In this document: piece by piece, positions 57,727 to 64,000 of the stretch
Numbering within the stretch: position 1 is the stretch's first letter
How the letters are laid out: each line of letters starts with the position of its first letter
Source: Neisseria animaloris
Lineage (GTDB): Bacteria > Pseudomonadota > Gammaproteobacteria > Burkholderiales > Neisseriaceae
Reading direction: 5' to 3'
Assembly: GCF_900637855.1 (NCBI RefSeq)
Contig: NZ_LR134440.1
Span: forward strand, 1,922,001 to 1,986,000
Length of the DNA stretch: 64,000 nt
Program-made: the position numbers and the translations under genes
The notes under the pieces: generated by a model
Databases searched by the model: none
What the model saw: the letters and a program-made list of their open reading frames with translations, nothing else
What the model was told of the DNA's origin: nothing

Positions 57727-60180
57727 TTGAAAAATAATCATAGAATCAAACTGATTGCTGCGTCAGTGGCTTTGATAACGTCATTTTCTGCTGTTGCAGG
57801 GTTAGGCGGTTTGAATGTGCAATCGAATCTTGGCGAACCGTTTGTCGGTACGGTAACGGTAACAGGAGAAGAGGCCAGGATTTTATTGAACGGGGGAGCA
57901 GCTTCCCTCTCAGATGGTAGCTTACGTACCAGTGTTAGAAAATCTGGCGACAATGCCATCATCAACATCCGTTCTAATAGCCCTGTACAAGATCCGGTAT
58001 TGGTATTTCAAATCAATGTCGGTACTCAGTCGCGTCAATATACAGCTATTATAGATCCCCCTGATTATTCTCTGGAAAATACACAGCGTATTTCTGTTGT
58101 TGAAGAACAGCAAAATGTCCGTGATCGTATTTTTTCGACAGTGCCTGATACAGAAAAATCTGAGCTTATTTCTGAAACAGGAAGATTCAAAACGAAAAAA
58201 TTTCAGGAGCAAAAACAATCTAAGCAAACACAACAAAAAACTGATTCTGTTGATAAAACCAATACCGATAAGGGATTGGAAGCTGTAGCGTCAAATGAAA
58301 AAACAGTAGCAGATAGCAGATCTGAACCCCAATTGAAAGGCGAATATACAGTTCGCAGGGGCGAAACTCTTACTGCTATTGCCAGTAGAATTCGTCCGAG
58401 CGGTTTAACGGTAAGTCAAACAGTTCAAGCATTGGTCTTAGCTAACCCTGAATCATTTAAAAATCGAAATGCAAACCAGATTGTTGCAGGTGCTATTCTC
58501 AATATTCCTTCTGCGGCAGAATTAAGGCGGTTTGCAAAAGAGGGGGCTCAAGTTGCTATACAAGAGCCTGCAGCTACTCCTGGTGCAGCCTCTGCTCCTA
58601 CATCCCAGGCCCCTGTTGAAAAGCCATCTATTTCTACGCCTACTGCATCTGCTCCGGCGGGAACCGGATTGGTTGAAATTCCAGTTTCGGCCTCAGAAGT
58701 TAAAGAAACAGAAGCTGCTAAGGTTGCACCTGTGCCAGCCTCAGAAGTAGAAGTTCCGGTAGCATCTGATTTGCCGGCATCTGTTGTTGAAGCTCCGAAG
58801 GCGGATACAGAAAGTGAAACAGAGTCCGGTGGTTGGTGGCGTTGGTTACTATTTGGCGGTTTGGGTTTAATTGCTTTATTGCTGTTATTGAAAAAAGCCG
58901 GCAAGAGAAAAGCTGTTGATGAAGAATATAGTGATGACATTCAGGAAGATGAGCGGTTATTTGATGAACAGCCATCAGATATATCGCAGATTCGTACACA
59001 CCAGTCCGTAGTATATCCGAGTCATACTGAGCCTTTGGGTCGTGAAAAAGCAGCTGCAAGTTTGGCAGCGGCCCGAGCAGGGTTGATGCCCAAGAAAGGT
59101 AGCGCAGGGACTGATGAATTAAGCGTAGAAGATGATTTCGACGATGAAATTTTCTTTACTGAAGCAAAAGATGTACCCGTTGAAGAGACTGAAGAGAATA
59201 TCAATTTAGATTTAGGTTCAATTGATCGCCAACAAGGGGGAATTGTATCCGGTGCGTTGACTCAAGATGAAGAAACCGAGCAACGTAAATATGCTGACTG
59301 GGACAAAATTGAGTCCACAGAAAGTGTATATGAACCTGAACCTGAAAATACATATCAGCATGTTGCTGTGGAACTGCAGGCTGTTAAAGAAGAAGTTCCG
59401 GAGCAGGTAGATAACATAATTGATATTGAAGTAGATTCTTTTGAGAACGAAGGAACTGTTGAGAAAATACAGCAGGAAGAAATTGGGCATATTGAGCTGG
59501 ATGTCCATCCTCAAGAAGTACAGGCCAGAGTTGATCAATTACAGGTTGAAACGGTTGAAGTAAACGATGTATCGGAAGAAAAGCATGTAATTTCTTCTGC
59601 AGTTGAATCACAGGATATTCGAGTAGATGAACAGGAAGAAGTACAATCTCTTTCTAACTTGGAGCCGTTAGAATTTACTGCCAGTACCAAAGGGGATGAG
59701 GTATCAACAGTAAAAGATAAACTTCATGTTCCTACAGAAGCTGAACGTGCGGAAGAGTTTCCAGTAGCTGCAGATGCTGAAGAATCTCCAACAGATCAAC
59801 AGACGACAGTAGGTGATTCTGTAGTAACATCAAGCGATTCTGAATGGTTTGATGTTAAGATGCAAGACGATGGTATTGCATTCCAAGACAGTGAGAATTT
59901 TGCTAATGCTGAAGTGATTGCGAATGCAGATGATAGCGAAACCATTGAATGGGAAAGCAGTATCAGCGTAACTGATGAAGATACTCGCGCCGGAAGTGGA
60001 TTTATTTCTGAATCCGTAGGTATGACAGCTCCCTTGGAAGCTAAATACGAATTAGCGCAAATGTATATGGAAATTGGTGATCCTGAAGCAGCTAGAGAAA
60101 CCTTGTTGGAGCTATTGGAAGAATCGAGTGGTGATATTCTTGCAAGAGCAAAAACGATGTTGGAAGAACTGGATAACTAA
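57727..60180 (+). CDS. tspA: FimV-like pilus-hub protein (meningococcal TspA homologue)
   Basis: 817-residue inner-membrane protein. It starts at a TTG (57727) after an AGGGGA site, giving MKNNHRIKLIAASVALITSF, a signal/anchor. Next come a FimV-N beta domain (about 25-110), a LysM module (YTVRRGETLTAIASRIRPSG, about 207-265), a Pro/Ala linker and a membrane span (WWRWLLFGGLGLIALLLLL, about 373-390). A long acidic cytoplasmic region follows, ending in a FimV C-terminal helix pair (EAKYELAQMYMEIGDPEAAR). The order LysM-span-acidic-tail is that of FimV. truA follows, as in meningococcus. Roles in type IV pilus function are known for the family. Confidence 0.88.
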   Translation: MKNNHRIKLIAASVALITSFSAVAGLGGLNVQSNLGEPFVGTVTVTGEEARILLNGGAASLSDGSLRTSVRKSGDNAIINIRSNSPVQDPVLVFQINVGTQSRQYTAIIDPPDYSLENTQRISVVEEQQNVRDRIFSTVPDTEKSELISETGRFKTKKFQEQKQSKQTQQKTDSVDKTNTDKGLEAVASNEKTVADSRSEPQLKGEYTVRRGETLTAIASRIRPSGLTVSQTVQALVLANPESFKNRNANQIVAGAILNIPSAAELRRFAKEGAQVAIQEPAATPGAASAPTSQAPVEKPSISTPTASAPAGTGLVEIPVSASEVKETEAAKVAPVPASEVEVPVASDLPASVVEAPKADTESETESGGWWRWLLFGGLGLIALLLLLKKAGKRKAVDEEYSDDIQEDERLFDEQPSDISQIRTHQSVVYPSHTEPLGREKAAASLAAARAGLMPKKGSAGTDELSVEDDFDDEIFFTEAKDVPVEETEENINLDLGSIDRQQGGIVSGALTQDEETEQRKYADWDKIESTESVYEPEPENTYQHVAVELQAVKEEVPEQVDNIIDIEVDSFENEGTVEKIQQEEIGHIELDVHPQEVQARVDQLQVETVEVNDVSEEKHVISSAVESQDIRVDEQEEVQSLSNLEPLEFTASTKGDEVSTVKDKLHVPTEAERAEEFPVAADAEESPTDQQTTVGDSVVTSSDSEWFDVKMQDDGIAFQDSENFANAEVIANADDSETIEWESSISVTDEDTRAGSGFISESVGMTAPLEAKYELAQMYMEIGDPEAARETLLELLEESSGDILARAKTMLEELDN

Positions 60181-60589
60181 CTTTTGATAAAAATGCCGTC
60201 TGATAAAGACGGCATTTTTTATGCGGATAAATCAAATAATTATATAAGAGGATGGAATAATACCTATCTACATGGAAAAGAAACCGAATGATGCCGTAAA
60301 ATTATTTGATTAATCTTTAATATCCTTGTTTTGTATGTTTTGGCTTTATTTTGAAAAAACGTAATTAAAGCTATTTTCAGATATGGAAACAGAGCCAAAA
60401 AACCGTGCAACTGTAAAAAGTAATTTGAGATGTGTTGTATCAGTGAAGATAACTGGTACGGTGTAATTTAAGGATTTGTGAAATTGTTTTTTCTTTAGAT
60501 GGCAGCTGAGAGTACTGTAAAATAATTTCTAGTCTTGGTTATTAAAATGGTTTTTTTAAAAAAACGATTCATATTTTTTAAGGTGTTTA
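60181..60589. other. Intergenic tspA-truA
   Basis: Holds the tspA terminator, then ~370 AT-rich bases with no gene I can support. Confidence 0.6.
60189..60220 (+). terminator. Rho-independent terminator after tspA
   Basis: 13-base perfect stem AAAAATGCCGTCT with loop GATA and a T run. The stem contains ATGCCGTCTGA, one base short of the alternative uptake-word dialect. Confidence 0.85.
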
Positions 60590-61438
60590 TTGAAAATATA
60601 TTTTTTCATGAATCTAAAAATGTCTGAAATTGAAAAAGAAAATGAAAACCTTGCCCAGCGCTGGGTCTTAATACTGTCCTATGATGGCGGCCGTTTTTAC
60701 GGTTGGCAAAAACAGGCGGGAAATATTCCTACTGTGCAATCGGCCTTAGAAGATGCGTTAAGCAGGATTGCTGGTGAACAGATTCATGTTGTTGTTGCCG
60801 GACGAACCGATACAGGAGTACATGCAACGGCACAGGTGGTACATTTTGATACTACGGCAGACCGCTCGGAGCAGGCATGGATAAGAGGGGTAAACGCTCA
60901 TCTGCCTGAGGGGGTTGCCGTATGGAAAGCACAACGGGTAAATAGCCGTTTTCATGCCCGTTTTGATGCTTTTGGCCGACGTTACCGTTATGTGTTGCAG
61001 TCATCATCCGTACGCTCTCCTTTATTGGTAGGACGGGTTGGGTGGATACATACCCCGTTAGACATGGAGGCTATGCAAAAAGCTGTTGCTTTTTTAGTAG
61101 GAACACATGATTTTTCTAGCTTTCGTGCTTCCGAATGCCAAGCAAAGTCTCCTGTTAAAACGATGTATAGCGTAGCATTAAGCGGTAAGCCTGAATTGAT
61201 GGCTTTGGATTTGCATGGCAACGCATTTTTGCACCATATGGTACGTAATATTATGGGGGCGTTGGTATATGTTGGAAACGGGCGTTTGAGTGTGCAAGGA
61301 TTTGCAGATTTAATTGAGGAACGAAGCCGTTTGAAAGCTCCTCCGACGTTTATGCCTGACGGATTATATTTGACAGGAGTGGATTACCCTCCTGAATGGG
61401 GCGTTGAAACGCCACCATCGCCGGTATGGTTATGGTAG
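60590..61438 (+). CDS. truA: tRNA pseudouridine synthase A
   Basis: Converts uridines 38-40 of tRNA anticodon stems to pseudouridine. 260-282 residues depending on start: TTG at 60590 has an AAGG site six bases away; ATGs at 60608 and 60620 are also possible. It has the catalytic Asp in [27 protein letters not shown] near the start, and [15 protein letters not shown] near the end. All diagnostic for TruA. Confidence 0.94.
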   Translation: MKIYFFMNLKMSEIEKENENLAQRWVLILSYDGGRFYGWQKQAGNIPTVQSALEDALSRIAGEQIHVVVAGRTDTGVHATAQVVHFDTTADRSEQAWIRGVNAHLPEGVAVWKAQRVNSRFHARFDAFGRRYRYVLQSSSVRSPLLVGRVGWIHTPLDMEAMQKAVAFLVGTHDFSSFRASECQAKSPVKTMYSVALSGKPELMALDLHGNAFLHHMVRNIMGALVYVGNGRLSVQGFADLIEERSRLKAPPTFMPDGLYLTGVDYPPEWGVETPPSPVWLW

Positions 61439-61460
61439 TAGGGGGAAAAAGCGATACTTA

Positions 61461-61509
61461 ATAAAAGAAGGCCGTCTGAAACGAAACATTTCAGACGGCC
61501 TTCTTTTAT
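61461..61509. terminator. Long DUS hairpin, bidirectional
   Basis: 21-base perfect arms around the uptake word with a 7-base loop, between convergent truA and the antiporter gene. One of the most stable hairpins in the window. Confidence 0.88.
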
Positions 61510-61517
61510 CTGGGAGC

Positions 61518-62936
61518 TTATAAGAGCTGCCAAACAAAGAAAATAAAGGTATGTATGATAAATAATGGAACAAGGATACCGAAGGACCAAGCCATATATC
61601 CGAAGAAGCTCGGCATTTTCACTTTGCGTTGTTCTGCAATTGCTTTCACCATAAAGTTTGGTGCGTTACCGATATAGCTCAGCGCCCCCATAAATACAGA
61701 ACCCATTGAGATGGCAAGCAGGGTATGGAATAGTGGGCCCGCCATCAATGCCTGGGCATCACCGCCAGCCATATTGAAGAATACAAGATAAGTCGGTGCA
61801 TTATCTAAGAAAGCAGATAAAATACCTGTCATCCAGAAATACATAGTGTTGACAGGATTGCCTGAATCATCATGTACCAAAGCGATTAGCGGGCTAAATG
61901 CACCTGCTTCTCCGGCTTTTAAAATAGCCAGCACCGGAGCAATGGTGATGAAAATGCCGAGAAACAATTTGCCGACTTCTAAAATCGGATCCCAGTTGAA
62001 TTCATTACCGGAGCGAACCTGTTTGGGGGTGATAACCAGTGAAATGACGGCTAAAGCAAGTAAGATTAAATCACGTACCAAGTTTTGCAGTAGGTAGTGG
62101 CTGCCGAAAATTTCGAAGCCCGGATGGTCGGGTTTCCATAGACCGGACATCAATACCGAGCTTACTACGCCGGCCAGCAGCAGGAAATTCCATTTGCCGA
62201 AAATTTGCAGTTTGCTGTCGGGGGTAGGATCCGGTGCTTCTATCTCATCTTCAAGCGAAAAGAAATGGCGGTCGAGAAAATAGAATATGGTGAGCAGGAT
62301 GGCAGAACTTAGTAAGACCGGTACAAGCATATGTTGTACCGTCCACATAAAGTCGACCCCTTTTAAGAAACCCAAGAAAAGCGGAGGATCGCCGAGCGGT
62401 GTTAAGCCGCCACCGATGTTGGCAACCAGGAAAATAAAGAAAACAACCACATGCACGCGGTGTTTGCGGTTGTCGTTGGCTTTCAGCAGCGGGCGGATAA
62501 GCAGCATTGCAGCACCGGTTGTGCCCATAATAGATGCCAAAACCGTGCCGATGGCCAGAATGGTTGTATTCAAGCGCGCACTGCCATGCAGATTACCCCA
62601 TACCAAGATGCCGCCTGAAATCGTATAGAGAGCCAATAATAACAGGATGAACGGTATGTATTCTTCAACCAAAGCATGTGCCACGGTTTGTATGCCGGCA
62701 TTCAAACCGAAAACGGCAACGAAAGGAATTAAGAAAACGATAGTCCAAAAAGCCGTGATTTTGCCGAAATGGTGGTGCCAAAAGCGCGGCATGAACAATG
62801 GTCCGGTAGCGATGGATAACAAAATGAGAAGAAAGGGAATACCCCAAAGCACGCTCAAACTGGCACCGTCAAAATCGGCAGCTTGAGCTGCCAACGGCAT
62901 CAGTAGCAAGGGTAGAAGGGCGGATTGAAAACGCAT
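61518..62936 (-). CDS. Na+/H+ antiporter, NhaD/CitMHS-like family
   Basis: 472-residue inner-membrane transporter starting MRFQSALLPLLLMPLAAQA (a signal-like first span), with about twelve hydrophobic segments. Family-like loops are GNLHGSARLNT, NIGGGLTPLGDPPLFLGFLKG (a GGxxTPxGDPP substrate loop characteristic of ion transporters of this superfamily) and AFLDNAPTYLVF. The start at 62936 has an AGGA site and is preferred over 62966. Precise ion unknown; sodium-proton exchange is the usual annotation. Confidence 0.85.
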   Translation of the reverse strand: MRFQSALLPLLLMPLAAQAADFDGASLSVLWGIPFLLILLSIATGPLFMPRFWHHHFGKITAFWTIVFLIPFVAVFGLNAGIQTVAHALVEEYIPFILLLLALYTISGGILVWGNLHGSARLNTTILAIGTVLASIMGTTGAAMLLIRPLLKANDNRKHRVHVVVFFIFLVANIGGGLTPLGDPPLFLGFLKGVDFMWTVQHMLVPVLLSSAILLTIFYFLDRHFFSLEDEIEAPDPTPDSKLQIFGKWNFLLLAGVVSSVLMSGLWKPDHPGFEIFGSHYLLQNLVRDLILLALAVISLVITPKQVRSGNEFNWDPILEVGKLFLGIFITIAPVLAILKAGEAGAFSPLIALVHDDSGNPVNTMYFWMTGILSAFLDNAPTYLVFFNMAGGDAQALMAGPLFHTLLAISMGSVFMGALSYIGNAPNFMVKAIAEQRKVKMPSFFGYMAWSFGILVPLFIIHTFIFFVWQLL

Positions 62937-63436
62937 CAGCTTTCCTTTTTTATTTTGATAACACATTCAGGCCGTCTGAAAACAGATACGGCTGAATTTC
63001 GGTATGCAGTAAGTCTGTTTGAAACGCTTGCAGCACTTTTTTCGGCAAGATGCATGAGCAATTTTCTTGCCGTGTGCATAACTTTAAAAATTAAAGTCCA
63101 GATTTACTTTGGGAAACAGCTTTGAAAAGCGGTAATGTGGCAAATTGTAAAAGAAAAACAATGCTGGTTCCAGTTTTCACGGGTTTTTGTTAATGCTTTT
63201 TACACAATTCAGGTGGCTTGAGAGAGACTTTCCTTCTAAAAACAGGAAATTGCGTTAAATATTTAAAGGTCTGTCAGAAAAGGAGGAATAAGGTTTCAGA
63301 CGGCAATTTTCCGAAAAATTAGAGTACGGTATTGAAATTTATGAACCGATCAGGACATGCGGGTGCCTACACCCGCATGTCCGTGCGGTGCGGATAACCC
63401 GTATCTGACGTTTAAAGAAAAAATGATTTTTTTGAC
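62937..63436. other. Intergenic with palindrome
   Basis: Contains uptake words near 62970 and 63295 and a perfect palindrome at 63353-63382. No gene I can support. Confidence 0.55.
63353..63382. repeat. Perfect 13-base palindrome with 4-base loop
   Basis: Arms GGACATGCGGGTG and CACCCGCATGTCC, loop CCTA. It lies downstream of the DUF454 gene and could end its transcript, but no T run follows on either strand. Confidence 0.75.
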
Positions 63437-63799
63437 TCAGGCATGCGGAAGCCGCCACATCCATACGGCGACGCAGAAGCAGAATATCGATGAAACGGCG
63501 GCTACCCACCAGCGTTCGGGAAATTGCCACCATAGAAAAGTACAAGAGGCAGTCATCATTGAAAAGGCGAACAGCTTGGCTCTTTTGGGAACGGCACGCC
63601 GTTCTTCCCAGTCTCTAACCATGGGGCCGAAGAAGTGGTGCTGGTGTAGCCAACGATGGAAGCGGGGCGACGCTTTGGCCCAGCATGCGGCCGCTAAAAT
63701 AACAAAAGGCGTAGTCGGCAACACAGGCAGGAAGATGCCGATAATTCCCAAGAGCAGCGCAAGTGCGCCAAAGAGCCAGAATACAGAACGTAAGACCAT
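63437..63799 (-). CDS. YbaN-family (DUF454) inner-membrane protein
   Basis: 120 residues, with four hydrophobic segments and the family core GIFLPVLPTTPFVILAA and ACWAKASPRFHRWL. Function unknown in any species. It is followed on the minus strand by a palindrome and preceded by the DUF1415 gene at the window edge, 12 bases apart, probably one transcript. Confidence 0.85.
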   Translation of the reverse strand: MVLRSVFWLFGALALLLGIIGIFLPVLPTTPFVILAAACWAKASPRFHRWLHQHHFFGPMVRDWEERRAVPKRAKLFAFSMMTASCTFLWWQFPERWWVAAVSSIFCFCVAVWMWRLPHA

Positions 63800-63811
63800 A
63801 GTTTTCCCTAA

Positions 63812-64000
63812 TTATTTTTTATGAACGGGACAACGCGGAATATTTAAATCATCCCAGCCTTGTTGCCCCATTTCTTCTAAAAGTTTAATGTTCCGCCCGA
63901 AAATGGTCTCCGCATCGGGAAACGATTCGGCCGCTCTGCTGATGCTGCTTTCACGGATGAGATGCAGGGTGGGGTAGGGGGAACGGTTGGTGTAATTACT
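63812..64000 (-). CDS. DUF1415-family protein, C-terminal part
   Basis: The last 62 codons of a gene entering from the right edge. The segment NRSPYPTLHLIRESSISRAA followed by FPDAETIFGRNIKLLEEMG matches the C-terminus of DUF1415 proteins, and the frame ends CPVHKK-stop. Function unknown. Just upstream of the YbaN-family gene in the same orientation. Confidence 0.75.
   Translation of the reverse strand, partial: SNYTNRSPYPTLHLIRESSISRAAESFPDAETIFGRNIKLLEEMGQQGWDDLNIPRCPVHKK

Overview
The window is chromosomal DNA of a Neisseria species or a very close relative. The 12-base uptake word AGGCCGTCTGAA, or its complement, recurs throughout, often as inverted pairs after genes. The gene set and local order also fit Neisseria: metK-lpxL2, pilF-pilG-pilD-coaE-zapD-yacG, ccoNOQP, eno-ftsB, and tspA/fimV-truA. 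The 'AG' form of the uptake word, rather than ATGCCGTCTGAA, points to the commensal or animal Neisseria group rather than meningococcus or gonococcus. This is inferred from the dialect only; no species is assigned.

Layout. 1-4.7 kb: metK (partial), lpxL2, dxs and a small lipoprotein. 4.7-6.4 kb: an AT-rich insert on the minus strand with an HNH nuclease, an unknown protein and a minimal nucleotidyltransferase, translationally coupled. 6.4-17.3 kb: recG, a TonB receptor, grxC-secB, recJ, an RpfE-type protein, an M23 endopeptidase and a nicotinamidase-like hydrolase. 17.5-23.3 kb: tRNA-Phe and the pilus-assembly operon. 23.4-33.4 kb: a phosphatase-like protein, an M61 peptidase, the cbb3 oxidase operon, an OmpA-domain relic, ubiB, pilU and mtnN. 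33.4-35.2 kb: a decayed insert. 35.2-46.2 kb: a low-GC hydroxamate-siderophore locus. 46.2-49.3 kb: decayed, AT-rich DNA. 49.3-50 kb: six tRNA-like genes. 50-64 kb: pgsA, uvrC, guaB, eno-ftsB, tspA, truA, an Na+/H+ antiporter, and small membrane or unknown proteins.

The most notable system is the block at 35156-46102, transcribed leftward from one strong Fur-type operator near 46169. Reading in that direction it has an amine N-monooxygenase, a small membrane-protein remnant, a GNAT acyltransferase, a DesD/AlcC-type NIS synthetase, a TonB receptor, a binding lipoprotein, two FecCD permeases, a FhuF-type reductase and an ATPase. Together these would make a dihydroxamate- or trihydroxamate-type siderophore, import it and release its iron. 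Neisseria are mostly known as users of other organisms' siderophores, so a synthesis locus is unusual. The monooxygenase is split by a 4-base tandem duplication, and the only exporter candidate is a fragment. As sequenced, this strain probably cannot make the compound but keeps an intact uptake arm.

Other points of interest are a tRNA-Cys copy with a non-canonical T-loop beside a normal one, several decayed gene fragments with reconstructable frameshifts, and the uncharacterised HNH/nucleotidyltransferase cassette.
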